Assembly (NCBI GenBank): GCA_903938815.1
Contig: CAJAES010000087.1
Coordinates: 1 to 64,000, forward strand
From: an uncultured beta proteobacterium
GTDB taxonomy: Bacteria; Pseudomonadota; Gammaproteobacteria; Burkholderiales; Burkholderiaceae_C
Length of the DNA stretch: 64,000 nucleotides
Reading direction: 5' to 3'
Part shown: one piece after another, positions 54,239-63,510 of the stretch
Layout of the letters: each line of letters starts with the position of its first letter
Position numbering within the stretch: the first letter of the stretch is position 1
Notes under the pieces: model-generated
What the model was told of the DNA's origin: nothing
Seen by the model: the letters and a program-made list of their open reading frames with translations, nothing else
Databases searched by the model: none
Program-made: the position numbers and the translations under genes

Positions 54239-57016
54239 CTAGACCGCGCGCTGCATCGTCGCGCGCAGGGCCTCGGTCAGCGTGCCGAGGCTGTCCTGCA
54301 GGTGCGCGCGGGTCTCGACCGACAGGCCGGGCTTGGCTGCCGCCTTCTGCAGCGACCCCTTCAGCTCGTCGGCGCGCAGCCGGGCCAGGCTCAGCGCGTC
54401 GGCCGGCAGCCCCGGTGCGCCACGCGTCAGCAGGCTCTGCAGTCGGCGCAGATGCTCGCGCTGCAGGTTGCGGCGCAGCGGGTCGATCTCGCTGCCGGTC
54501 TTGAGCTCGCTCCAGACGGCGCCCTGGATCGTGCCGTACATCTCGTTGAGAGAGATCGCGGTCTTGCGCTGTGCCTCCGGCAGGAAGTAGGGCAGCTCGA
54601 GCAGTCGCTGCGCCGTGCCTGCCGCCATCAGGCGGTCGAGCGCCTGGGTCTGCAGGCTCAGCACCGCGGCGGGCACCGAGACCGGCCGCGGACGGTTCCA
54701 CTCGTTGTAGTCCGTGCCCAGGCTGGACAGGAACTCCGGCTTGAACTGGAAGCTGTCGATGCTGAAGAGCCCGGTCGTCAGGAACTTCAGCGCCTCGCGC
54801 TGGCGTGCCGGCTCCACCGGGCGGTAGGTCGGGCGGGCACTGCCCGGCAGATCGCGCTCGGTGTACATGCCGCCCACGTACTTGGTCGCCAGCTCAGGCA
54901 AGGGGCCGAGCTGCCGGAAGCCCGACAGCAGGCTGCGACGCAGGCGCAGGGGGTCATCGCCCGTCTTGGCGCCGCGCGTCTGCAGACGCTCCCACAGCTC
55001 ACGCGACAGGGCCAGCCGCCTGCCGGCCCAGGCGAGCGGGTCGTCGCTCAGGTCGAAGCGGTTGTCGCGCGGATCGATGCCCGTCATGCCGCCGAAGCCG
55101 CCGGCGTCGGCGTCGTCCGCGAAGGCCAGCAGCGGCTCGGTGCTGCGGGAGGCGATCTTGGCGAGTTCCGCGGCTTCCGTCGCGGCCTCCAGCGGGCGGT
55201 AGGCGTACTCGATGGCCCAGTAGTCGTAGGGGCCGAGCGTGGTGACGTTGAGGTTCGCCTTCGGCTCGCCGGCCAGCGGGATGTTGTAGGCGTTGTAGTC
55301 CATCACCGAGCCGGTGATGGCGTTGTTGTCGGTGAAGGCCTTGTCCTTGAGCTGCTCGCGGGTGATGACCGTGGAAGAGCGGAAGTTGTGCTTGAGGCCG
55401 AGCGTGTGGCCCACCTCATGCATGATCGTGTCCTTGATCTGCGCCTGAACGAAAGCTTCGGCCTCGGGGCTGTCGGGGTCGAGCTCGCCGCGCGCCTCCA
55501 GCAGGTCCATCGCGAAGTTCATCTCCTGTGCGCCTTCGACGGCGTAGCTGCAGAAGGCGTCCGTGCCGCCCTGCTGCCAGAGCTGGCGCAGGTCCTGGCG
55601 CTGCGCGAAGCTGGAGAAGCCCACGTCTTCGGAGATGAAGCGGCGCGAGCCGCGGCCGAAGACGTCGCTCATCGCGATGTCGGCGTCGAGGATCTCGCCG
55701 CTGCGCGGGTCGGTCACGCTCGGGCCGCGCGCGAAGCCGACGTCGGCGCCCGTGAACCAGCGGATCGACGCGTGCTCGGCATCCAGCGTGTCGAAATCGG
55801 CGTCGTCCGGCTGCTGCTTCGCCACCACGGCGTTCTTGAAGCCGATCTTCTCGAACGCCTTGTTCCACTCGACGATGCCGGCTTCGACAGCTGGCCTGTA
55901 ACGCGCCGGGATGTTGCGGTCCATCCAGAAGGTGATGGGCTTCACCGGCTCCGACAGCGCGGCGGCGGGATCCTTCTTCTCGAGGCGCCAGCGCGTGATG
56001 TTGTGCACCCGCGGATTGGCCTTCAGGTCATTGCCGAGCTCGACATAGGCTTCCGTGAAGTGGCCGATGCGCGGGTCCGCCGCGCGGGTGGCCATCGGCT
56101 TGTCGGGCAGCGCGGCGAAGTTGACCACCACGCCCACGAAGAAGCTGCGCGCGTCGGGCACGGCTTGCGGCGGCAGCGGCATCTGCGGCGCGCCCGGGGG
56201 CGGCGGCATCATCGGCGGCGCGGGGAGGCGTGCCGTGGCGAAGTGCAGCTGCGTGTTCAGCATCGTGCTGAGCTCGGTGGCGCGAGCGGTGTCGATGTAG
56301 GAATTGCCGCGGTCCAGGCCATAGGGCAACCGGAAGGCGAACTCGAGCGCCGTGCTCAGGCCGGGCAGGTCGGTCAGCAGGAAGCTGGCATCGACGAGGA
56401 TGGACTTGCGCTCGGGGTGCGCGGCGCTGGCCACCGGCGTGGAAGCCATCAGGCTGTCGGAGAAGGACTGCTGCACCGTGCGCGCCATGGCGGCGTCGCC
56501 AGCCGCGCGGAAGGCAGTGTTCTTGGCCAGAACCTGCAGCGTGCGCCCGACGATCCGGAACTCGACGGTCATGTCGCGCGACATCTGGCTGGCATACAGG
56601 CCGCGCTCTCCGATGGAATTGGCCACGCTCAGGCTCAGCAGCATCGGCTTGCCCAGGCGCTCCGGCGGGATCTCCAGCCAGACCTTCTCGTCCTTGCGCC
56701 ACACCGGGATGAAGCCGTCGTCGGACTTGGCCTCCTTGATGACTTCAGCGAAGGGACGCGGCGCGGCCGGGTCCGGGCGGGCTGCCGCGGGGGGCGCGCC
56801 CGCCGTCGGCGTGCCGGCTGCCGGCGCACCCGCCACAGGCTTCGCGGCGGTCGGCGCCGCTGCGGCGGACGTTGCGGGCGCGGCAGGGGCCGGGGCGGCT
56901 GCCGCCAGCTTGGCGGCGGGCGTGGCGCCATCGGGCGCCACGGTGGCGCAGCCGGTCAGGATCAGGACGGCGGCGGCCACGGGCAGCAGGCGCAGGGGAC
57001 GGGATGATGAAGGCAT
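54239..57016 (-). CDS. Large zinc-dependent metalloprotease lipoprotein
   Basis: The protein has 925 residues. The lipobox LTGC (Cys23) predicts lipid anchoring. Residues about 30-85 are an Ala/Pro/Thr-rich linker. Beyond it are DUF5117-like and DUF4953-like regions; the zinc motif His533-E-x-x-His537-x5-His543 (HEVGHTLGLKH) is of the metzincin type, with a downstream SVMDYN Met-turn. Such proteins are widespread in Bacteroidetes and Proteobacteria but poorly studied. It converges on mpl and diverges from the esterase gene. Confidence 0.9.
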   Translation of the reverse strand: MPSSSRPLRLLPVAAAVLILTGCATVAPDGATPAAKLAAAAPAPAAPATSAAAAPTAAKPVAGAPAAGTPTAGAPPAAARPDPAAPRPFAEVIKEAKSDDGFIPVWRKDEKVWLEIPPERLGKPMLLSLSVANSIGERGLYASQMSRDMTVEFRIVGRTLQVLAKNTAFRAAGDAAMARTVQQSFSDSLMASTPVASAAHPERKSILVDASFLLTDLPGLSTALEFAFRLPYGLDRGNSYIDTARATELSTMLNTQLHFATARLPAPPMMPPPPGAPQMPLPPQAVPDARSFFVGVVVNFAALPDKPMATRAADPRIGHFTEAYVELGNDLKANPRVHNITRWRLEKKDPAAALSEPVKPITFWMDRNIPARYRPAVEAGIVEWNKAFEKIGFKNAVVAKQQPDDADFDTLDAEHASIRWFTGADVGFARGPSVTDPRSGEILDADIAMSDVFGRGSRRFISEDVGFSSFAQRQDLRQLWQQGGTDAFCSYAVEGAQEMNFAMDLLEARGELDPDSPEAEAFVQAQIKDTIMHEVGHTLGLKHNFRSSTVITREQLKDKAFTDNNAITGSVMDYNAYNIPLAGEPKANLNVTTLGPYDYWAIEYAYRPLEAATEAAELAKIASRSTEPLLAFADDADAGGFGGMTGIDPRDNRFDLSDDPLAWAGRRLALSRELWERLQTRGAKTGDDPLRLRRSLLSGFRQLGPLPELATKYVGGMYTERDLPGSARPTYRPVEPARQREALKFLTTGLFSIDSFQFKPEFLSSLGTDYNEWNRPRPVSVPAAVLSLQTQALDRLMAAGTAQRLLELPYFLPEAQRKTAISLNEMYGTIQGAVWSELKTGSEIDPLRRNLQREHLRRLQSLLTRGAPGLPADALSLARLRADELKGSLQKAAAKPGLSVETRAHLQDSLGTLTEALRATMQRAV

Positions 57017-57103
57017 GGTGGCTCGCGGACGGCGGCAGACGAAAAGCTGGATTCTGCGCCGAGCCGGCCAAGGCGGCAGCGGGCGCGCTTATAGACTAGT
57101 GCA

Positions 57104-57709
57104 ATGACGAGGAATGCTGCCGCCGCACCCAGCCACCTGCTGTACCTGCATGGCTTCCGGTCGTCGCCGCGCTCCTTCAAGGCCGAGCGCCTGCGCCAGT
57201 GGCTCGCGGCGAACCGCCCCGAACTGCACTGGTGGTGCCCGCAGCTGCCCCCGTCGCCCGCGGCCGCCCTGGCCATGATCGAGCACGGGCTGGCCGCCTG
57301 GCCCGCCGGACGATTCGCCGTCTGTGGGAGTTCGCTGGGCGGCTTCTACGCCACCGTCGTGGCCGAGCGCCACGGCTGCCGGGCGGTCGTGATGAACCCC
57401 GCGGTGGAGCCGGCGCGCGACCTCGCGGCGCACATCGGCGAGCAGACCGGCTGGCACGACCCGGCCGAGCACTTCTTCTTCCGCCCCGAATTCGTCGACG
57501 AACTGCGCGCGCTGGCCGTGCCGGCCGTCACGCGGGCCGAGCGCTACCTGGCCATCGTCGCGACAGGCGACGAACTGCTGGACTGGCGCGAGATGAGCGC
57601 CCGCTATCCCGGCGCCACATTGCGCCTGATCGAAGGCAGCGATCACGCGCTCTCCGACTTCGACGACCACATCCCCCACCTCCTGAAGTTCCTGAACCTA
57701 TGCGACTGA
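57104..57709 (+). CDS. YqiA/YcfP-type esterase
   Basis: This 201-residue small alpha/beta hydrolase opens [16 protein letters not shown], with nucleophile Ser77 in CGSSLGG, acid Asp in [10 protein letters not shown] and His in [14 protein letters not shown]. coli YqiA is an esterase on palmitoyl-CoA and short esters. Its last 10 bases overlap the start of the SDR gene. Confidence 0.92.
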   Translation: MTRNAAAAPSHLLYLHGFRSSPRSFKAERLRQWLAANRPELHWWCPQLPPSPAAALAMIEHGLAAWPAGRFAVCGSSLGGFYATVVAERHGCRAVVMNPAVEPARDLAAHIGEQTGWHDPAEHFFFRPEFVDELRALAVPAVTRAERYLAIVATGDELLDWREMSARYPGATLRLIEGSDHALSDFDDHIPHLLKFLNLCD

Positions 57710-58410
57710 AAGACCGTATCTGCATCGTCACCGGCGCGGCACAGGGCATCGGCGCCGCCACCGTGGCCCGGTTTGCCGAAGAAGGCGCCATCGTCATCGG
57801 GTGCGACCGCCGCGCCGACCCCATTCCCGGCGCCGCCGAGACCTTCGCCGTGGACGTGACCGACCGGGTCCAGGTCGATGCCATGGTGGCGGCGGTGCTG
57901 GCGCGCCATGGCCGCATCGACGTGCTGGTGAACAACGCCGGCATCACCAAGGACGCACGCCTCGTCAGGATGACGATCGAGCAGTTCGACGCCGTCATCG
58001 ACGTCAACTTGCGCGGTGTCTTCCATTGCTCGCAGGCCGTTGCCGGCGCGATGGTGGCCCAGGGCTCGGGCGTCATCCTCAATGCCAGCAGCGTGGTCGG
58101 CATCTACGGCAACTTCGGCCAGACCAACTATGCGGCGAGCAAGTTCGGCGTCATCGGCTTCACCAAGACCTGGAGCCGCGAACTCGGCCCCAAGGGCATC
58201 CGTGTCAATGCCGTGGCGCCCGGCTTCGTCGAGACGCCGATCCTGCAGACCATCCCCGACAAGGTGCTGGATCAGATGCGCGAACAGGTACCGTTGCAGC
58301 GCCTGGGCAAGCCGTCCGAGATCGCCAGCGTCTACGCGTTCCTGGCGAGCGACGACGCAAGCTATGTCAACGGGGCGGTGATCGAGGTCTCGGGCGGCAT
58401 GACCGTGTAG
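57700..58410 (+). CDS. SDR-family 3-oxoacyl-ACP reductase-like enzyme (FabG-like)
   Basis: The protein has 236 residues. The NAD(P)-binding [12 protein letters not shown], catalytic Ser131, Tyr144 and Lys148 (YAASK) are all in place. It is closer to accessory FabG paralogues (beta-ketoacyl or acetoacetyl reductases) than to the fabG of the main fatty-acid cluster, which is not here. It is co-transcribed with the esterase by overlap. Confidence 0.9.
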   Translation: MRLKDRICIVTGAAQGIGAATVARFAEEGAIVIGCDRRADPIPGAAETFAVDVTDRVQVDAMVAAVLARHGRIDVLVNNAGITKDARLVRMTIEQFDAVIDVNLRGVFHCSQAVAGAMVAQGSGVILNASSVVGIYGNFGQTNYAASKFGVIGFTKTWSRELGPKGIRVNAVAPGFVETPILQTIPDKVLDQMREQVPLQRLGKPSEIASVYAFLASDDASYVNGAVIEVSGGMTV

Positions 58411-58423
58411 GACAATCAGCCGT

Positions 58424-60457
58424 GTGACCTACGCCCTATTCGATGAAGCCGGCAAGTTCCTTGCCGGACGTGTGATGTCCGAAGCCGAGAGCTCGCTCCA
58501 GGTCGAGCTCGACTCCGGCAAGCGCGTCAAGGTGAAGGCCGCCAACGTGCTGCTGCGCTTCGAGAAACCCGCTCCGGCCGAGTTGCTGGCCGAAGCGGCC
58601 CGCATCGCCCCCGAGATCGACCTCGACCTGGCCTGGGAGTTCGCGGCCGAGGAGGACTTCGGTTTCGCCGATCTCGCCCGCGACTACTTCGACGCCAAGG
58701 CATCGGTCCCGCACCAGGTGGCCGCCCTGCTGCGGCTGCACGAGGCGCCCCACTACTTCCGGCGTGCCGGCAAGGGCATGTTCCGCAAGGCGCCCGAGGA
58801 CATCGTCAAGGCCGCGCTGCTGGGCATCGAGCGCAAGAAGCAGGTCGCTGCCCAGATCGATGCCTGGGCTGCCGAGCTGACGGCGGGCCAGTGCCCGGAG
58901 CCGGTGCGCGAGCAGCTGTTTCGCATCCTGTTCAAGCCGGACAAGAACGGCGCCGAGTACAAGGCCGTGGTGCAGGCCGCGCGCGCTGCGCAGATGCAGC
59001 CGCTGGATCTGCTGCAGCGTGCCGGCGCCATCACGAGCCCGTACCAGTTCCACTGGCGCCGATTCCTGTTCGACCAGTTTCCCAAGGGCACGGGCTTCCC
59101 GCCGCTGCAGGCGCCGGCCATCAAGGACGAGTTGCCGCTGGCGCCGGTGCAGGCCTTCTCCATCGACGACTCGGCCACCACCGAGATCGACGACGCCCTC
59201 TCGGTCACCGGCCTCGGCCAGGGCACGGTCATCTTCGGCATCCACATCGCGGCCCCGGCGCTCGCCATCCAGCCGGATTCGCCGGTGGACAAGGTGGCGC
59301 GAGAGCGCATGTCCACCGTCTACATGCCGGGGTGGAAGCTCACGATGCTGCCCGACGAGGTGGTGCAGGCCTACACGCTGACCGAAGGCCGCGACTGCCC
59401 GGCCGTGAGCGTCTACATGAGCTTCGACGAAGCCACGCTCGAACTGCTGAACACCGAGACCCGGATCGAGCGGGTGCCCATCGCCGCGAACCTGCGCCAC
59501 GACCAGCTCGACGAGGTCGTCACCGAGGCGGCGCTCACCGGCGAGGCCCTGGCCGAGTACCCGTTCGCGGCCGAACTCGCCTTCGCCTTCCGGCTGGCGC
59601 GCCACCGCAAGGTCGCGCGCGAGGTCGTGCGCGGCAAGCCCGAGAACTTCAACCGGCCCGACTACAACTTCCGCCTGGACGGCGACGGCAACGAGCCCCG
59701 CGGCGACGAGCCCGTGCGCATCGGCACGCGCCGCCGCGGCGCGCCGCTGGACCTCATCGTCTCCGAGGCCATGATCCTGGCCAACAGCCATTGGGGCGGC
59801 TGGCTCGACCAGTGCGGCGTTCCCGGCATCTACCGCAGCCAGGCCAGCCTGCTGCCCGGCGTGAAGGTGCGCATGGGAACCAAGGCCGCGCCGCATGCCG
59901 GCATGGGCGTGCCGCAGTACACCTGGGCCACCTCGCCGCTGCGCCGGTATGTGGATCTGGTTAACCAGTGGCAGATCATCGCGTGCGCCCGCCACGGGCG
60001 CACCGCGGCGCTGGCCGCGCCCTTCAAGCCGAAGGACGCGATGCTGTTCTCGGTGATCTCGTCATTCGACGCAGCCTACTCGGCCTACAACGATTTCCAG
60101 AACGGCATCGAGCGTTACTGGACGCTGCAGTACCTGGCGCAGAACGAGGTGGCCGAGCTGGACTGCGCCGTCATGAAGGACGGCATGGTGCGCGCCGAGA
60201 CACTGCCGCTGGTGCTGCGCGCCGCCGGCACCGACAACCTTCCGCGCGGCACCCGCGTGCGGGTGCGTATCGTCAGCACCGACCTGCTCACGCTGGACGT
60301 GCACGGCGCCCTCGTCACCCGCCTCGACGATGCCGGGGCCGATGCCGCACCCGAGCCTGAAGCCGAGGGTGACGACGAAGCCGCCGGCCCGCTGACCCTG
60401 GCCATCGCGCTCGACGACCCTGCCCCGTCGTCCGACAAGGACGCGGTCGCCCCGTGA
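58424..60457 (+). CDS. RNB-domain ribonuclease (RNase II/R family)
   Basis: The protein has 677 residues from GTG 58424. The catalytic aspartate cluster Asp248-Asp249-x6-Asp256-Asp257 (in SIDDSATTEIDDAL) matches the RNB active site. The N-terminal 200 residues are unlike the cold-shock domains of classical RNase R and look lineage-specific; a short acidic tail ends the protein. It should degrade RNA 3' to 5'. The next gene overlaps its stop by 4 bases. Confidence 0.93.
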   Translation: MTYALFDEAGKFLAGRVMSEAESSLQVELDSGKRVKVKAANVLLRFEKPAPAELLAEAARIAPEIDLDLAWEFAAEEDFGFADLARDYFDAKASVPHQVAALLRLHEAPHYFRRAGKGMFRKAPEDIVKAALLGIERKKQVAAQIDAWAAELTAGQCPEPVREQLFRILFKPDKNGAEYKAVVQAARAAQMQPLDLLQRAGAITSPYQFHWRRFLFDQFPKGTGFPPLQAPAIKDELPLAPVQAFSIDDSATTEIDDALSVTGLGQGTVIFGIHIAAPALAIQPDSPVDKVARERMSTVYMPGWKLTMLPDEVVQAYTLTEGRDCPAVSVYMSFDEATLELLNTETRIERVPIAANLRHDQLDEVVTEAALTGEALAEYPFAAELAFAFRLARHRKVAREVVRGKPENFNRPDYNFRLDGDGNEPRGDEPVRIGTRRRGAPLDLIVSEAMILANSHWGGWLDQCGVPGIYRSQASLLPGVKVRMGTKAAPHAGMGVPQYTWATSPLRRYVDLVNQWQIIACARHGRTAALAAPFKPKDAMLFSVISSFDAAYSAYNDFQNGIERYWTLQYLAQNEVAELDCAVMKDGMVRAETLPLVLRAAGTDNLPRGTRVRVRIVSTDLLTLDVHGALVTRLDDAGADAAPEPEAEGDDEAAGPLTLAIALDDPAPSSDKDAVAP

Positions 60458-61338
60458 TCGCCAGGGCGCTCGCCTGGGCCCGGCAGCGCTCCGCGCTGCA
60501 ATGGGCGCTGGCAGTGTCCTTTGCGATGCACGGCATCCTGTTCACGGTGCGCTTCGTCGACCCTGAGGGGTTCAACCGCGTGTTCCGCGACACGCCGCTG
60601 GAGGTCATCCTCGTCAATGCGAAGTCCGGCGAAGCGCCTGCCGAGGCCCAGGCCATCGCGCAGGTGACGCTGGCCGGCGGCGGCGAGGCCGTACGCGGCC
60701 GCGCGACTTCGCCCCTGCCGCCGTCGCGCGAGTTCAAGCTCGGCGATGCCTCCGACACCGCCCGCCGACGCGAGGAAGACCTGCAGACCCAGCAGCAGCA
60801 GCTGCTGGCGGCGCTGCGCCGGGAGCTGGCCCTGCTGCCGCTGCCCGACCCGCAGCGCGACCCGGGCACGCCGCGTGAACGCGAGCTGCTGGAACGCCAG
60901 CAGCAGCTGGTGCGCCAGCTCGCCGAGATCGAGAAGCGCATCAACGCCGAGAACGCGCGGCCCAAGAAGCGCTACATCAGCCCGGCCACGCGCGAAGAGG
61001 TCTATGCCATCTACTACGACAGCCTGCGCCGGCGCATCGAGGACCGCGGCACGCGCGATTTCCCCGAAGCCGGCGGCCGCAAGCTGTACGGCGAACTGAC
61101 CATGAACGTCACCATCGACGCCGCAGGCCGCGTGGTCGAGGCCGAGATCGTGCGTCCCTCCAGTTCACGCCTGCTCGATCAGCGCGCAGTGGCCATCGTG
61201 CGCGCCGCAGCACCCTTCGGGCCGTTCACGGACGCGATGCGGCGCCAGGCCGACCAGATCGTCGTCACCTCCAGGTTCCGCTTCACGCGGGACGAGAGCC
61301 TGGAGACAACGCTCAGCTCCAACGGCACCCGCCCATGA
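60454..61338 (+). CDS. TonB-like energy transducer
   Basis: The protein has 294 residues from GTG 60454. One N-terminal membrane helix (about 16-36) is followed by a Gln/Glu/Arg-rich coiled region (about 100-175, LQTQQQQLLAALRRELA) instead of the usual Pro-Lys linker. The C-terminal TonB domain begins near 180 (YGELTMNVTIDAAGRVVEAEI). ExbB and ExbD are not encoded nearby. It lies between the RNB nuclease and aroE, overlapping both by 4 bases. Confidence 0.85.
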   Translation: MIARALAWARQRSALQWALAVSFAMHGILFTVRFVDPEGFNRVFRDTPLEVILVNAKSGEAPAEAQAIAQVTLAGGGEAVRGRATSPLPPSREFKLGDASDTARRREEDLQTQQQQLLAALRRELALLPLPDPQRDPGTPRERELLERQQQLVRQLAEIEKRINAENARPKKRYISPATREEVYAIYYDSLRRRIEDRGTRDFPEAGGRKLYGELTMNVTIDAAGRVVEAEIVRPSSSRLLDQRAVAIVRAAAPFGPFTDAMRRQADQIVVTSRFRFTRDESLETTLSSNGTRP

Positions 61339-62177
61339 CCCTCGATCGCTATGCCGTGCTCGGCAATCCGGTGGCGCACAGCCAGTCGCCCTTCATTCAC
61401 GGCGAATTCGCGCGCCAGACCGGGCAGTTGCTGACCTACGAGCGGGTGCTGTGCCCGCTGGACGGTTTCGAGGCCAGCGTCCGGGCGTTCGCCGCGGGCG
61501 GCGGGCGCGGTTGCAACGTCACGGTGCCGTTCAAGTTCGATGCGCCCGGGCTGGCCGCGGTGTGCACCGCGCGCGCCACGCTGGCGGCCGCCGCCAACGT
61601 GCTGCGATTCGACGCGGACGGCTGGGCCGCCGACAACACCGACGGCGTCGGGCTGGTGCGCGACATCGAAGCCGGCGCGGGCGTGTCGCTCGCCGGCCGG
61701 CGCGTGCTCCTGATCGGCGCCGGCGGTGCAGCCGCGGGCGTGCTGGGGCCGCTGCTGCAGGCCCGCCCCGCCGAAGTGGTGCTGGCCAACCGAAGCGTCG
61801 ACAAGGCGGTGGCACTGGCCGCGCGCCACGAGGCGCTGGCCGCCGGACAGTGCGCCAGGCTGACCGCGGGCGGGCTGGCGCAGCCGCAGGGTCGATTTGA
61901 TGTGCTCATCAACGCCAGTGCCAGCAGCCTGCACGGCGCGTCGATCCCGGTGGCCGCCGATCGCCTGGCCCCGGGTGCGCTGGCGGTCGACCTGATGTAC
62001 GGCGCTGCCGCGGCGCCCTTCCTGGCCTGGGCCGCCGCCGCCGGTGCGGTGCCGCGCGACGGCCTCGGCATGCTGGTCGAGCAGGCCGCCGAGGCCTTCC
62101 TGTTCTGGCGCGGCGTGCGGCCCGAGACGGCGCCGGTCCTGCAGGCCCTGCGCCGGCGGCTGGAGGTCCCCGCGTGA
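61335..62177 (+). CDS. aroE: Shikimate dehydrogenase
   Basis: The protein has 280 residues. Shikimate-binding residues Ser16 and Ser18 (NPVAHSQSPFIH) and catalytic Lys67 (NVTVPFK) are present, with the NADP fold GAGGAAAGVLGPLL. It reduces 3-dehydroshikimate in aromatic amino-acid synthesis. It overlaps tonB-like and mtgA genes by 4 bases. Confidence 0.96.
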   Translation: MTLDRYAVLGNPVAHSQSPFIHGEFARQTGQLLTYERVLCPLDGFEASVRAFAAGGGRGCNVTVPFKFDAPGLAAVCTARATLAAAANVLRFDADGWAADNTDGVGLVRDIEAGAGVSLAGRRVLLIGAGGAAAGVLGPLLQARPAEVVLANRSVDKAVALAARHEALAAGQCARLTAGGLAQPQGRFDVLINASASSLHGASIPVAADRLAPGALAVDLMYGAAAAPFLAWAAAAGAVPRDGLGMLVEQAAEAFLFWRGVRPETAPVLQALRRRLEVPA

Positions 62178-62908
62178 AGCGCCATCTGTGGCGGCTGATC
62201 GGGCTGCTGGTGCTGAGCTTCCTGGCGCTGCAGGCCTTCTTCGCGCTGCGCGTGGCCGCGATGGCCGTGGTCGACCCGCAATCCACCGCCTTCCAGCGCA
62301 GCGAGGCCTGGCGCCTGCTGACGCAGGACGGCCGCATTCTCTGGAGCCAGCAGTGGGTGGCCGACGCGGCCATCTCCGCGAACCTGAAGCGCGCCGTGAT
62401 CGCGAGCGAGGACGCCGGGTTCACCGAGCACTCCGGCATCGAATGGGAAGCCATCGAGAAGGCATGGGACAGGAACCAGCGCGCCGAGGTGCGTGCCGAG
62501 AAGCGCGCGGCCCAGCAGCCCGGCCGTACCGTCACGCCCAAGGTGGTGGGCGGCTCCACGATCACGCAGCAGCTGGCGAAGAACCTGATGCTGTCGGGCG
62601 AGCGCACGGTGGTGCGCAAGGCCCAGGAGGCGGTTCTGACGGTCTGGCTGGAAGTGTTCCTGTCCAAGCGGCGCATCCTGGAGATCTACCTGAACAACGT
62701 CGAGTGGGGCGAGGGCGTGTTCGGGGCCCAGGCCGCCGCGCGGCACTACTTCCGTGTCGACGCGGCCCGGCTCGGCCCCGAGGCGGCGGCCCGGCTGGCG
62801 GTGATGCTGCCCGCGCCCAAGCGCTTCGAGCAGCGGCCCGGCTCGGCCTATGTCTCCGGACGGGCCGCGACCATCGTGGCCCGCATGGGCGCCGTGGAAC
62901 TGCCCTGA
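62174..62908 (+). CDS. mtgA: Monofunctional peptidoglycan glycosyltransferase
   Basis: The protein has 244 residues from GTG 62174 with an N-terminal membrane helix (about 8-28). The GT51 domain has the catalytic Glu79 in VIASEDAGFTEHSG, plus GGSTITQQLAKNL and RRILEIYLNNVEWG. It polymerises lipid II without a transpeptidase domain. Confidence 0.96.
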   Translation: MKRHLWRLIGLLVLSFLALQAFFALRVAAMAVVDPQSTAFQRSEAWRLLTQDGRILWSQQWVADAAISANLKRAVIASEDAGFTEHSGIEWEAIEKAWDRNQRAEVRAEKRAAQQPGRTVTPKVVGGSTITQQLAKNLMLSGERTVVRKAQEAVLTVWLEVFLSKRRILEIYLNNVEWGEGVFGAQAAARHYFRVDAARLGPEAAARLAVMLPAPKRFEQRPGSAYVSGRAATIVARMGAVELP

Positions 62909-63510
62909 TGAGCGCGACCGGGCACATCGCGGCCGCCGCGGCCGAGCTGGTGGTGGAGGAGGGCATGGAGTACGCCCAGGCCAAGCGCAAGGCGGCGCAG
63001 GCGCTGGGCCGGCGTGGCGGGCGGCCCGGCGAGTTGCCCAGCAACGAACAGCTCGAGGACGCCGTGCGCGAGCACATCGCGATCTTCCACGCCGAAACCC
63101 AGCCCGCCGAGCTGCTGGCGCTGCGCCAGCTCGCGCTGCAGTGGATGCTGCGCCTGACCGGGTTCCGGCCGCACCTGTCCGGCGCCGCCTGGCGCGGGAC
63201 GGCCACCCGCCGGTCCTCGCTGCACATCGATCTCTACTGCGACGACCCCAAGGGCGCCGAGATCAGCCTGCTGAATCTGGGCGTGAACTTCGACGTCGGC
63301 ACCCTGGACCGCCCGGGGGAATCGCCGCTGGACGTCCTGACGGTCGCCACGCCGGTGCCGGCGCTGGACGGCGAGCACGTCACCATCCATCTGCTCGTGC
63401 GCGATCTCGACGAACTTCGGGGCGCCCTGAGGCCCGACGCCCGCGGCCGCAGCTGGCGCGGGGACACGCCGGCGCTGCAGCGGCTCCTCGAGTCGAAGGA
63501 GGCGGCATGA
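62908..63510 (+). CDS. Conserved Burkholderiales hypothetical protein
   Basis: This 200-residue cytoplasmic protein starts at the ATG sharing a base with the mtgA stop (TGATG). It opens with a helical part (AAAELVVEEGMEYAQAKRKAAQALG) and has a mixed domain with LHIDLYCDDPKGAEISLLN. I recall homologues labelled UDP-N-acetylmuramate-alanine ligase, but it has no Mur ligase ATP motif, so that label looks wrong. It is always near tlpA-like genes in my memory of this order. Confidence 0.75.
   Translation: MSATGHIAAAAAELVVEEGMEYAQAKRKAAQALGRRGGRPGELPSNEQLEDAVREHIAIFHAETQPAELLALRQLALQWMLRLTGFRPHLSGAAWRGTATRRSSLHIDLYCDDPKGAEISLLNLGVNFDVGTLDRPGESPLDVLTVATPVPALDGEHVTIHLLVRDLDELRGALRPDARGRSWRGDTPALQRLLESKEAA

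Noticed and set aside
53972..57007. A 1011-codon plus-strand frame opposite the metalloprotease gene
   Set aside because: Shadow of the minus-strand protease; no motif, no ribosome binding site, and it begins inside mpl.
62908..63510. Label as UDP-N-acetylmuramate-alanine ligase
   Set aside because: At 200 residues it is less than half of MurC length and has no GKTTT ATP-binding motif.
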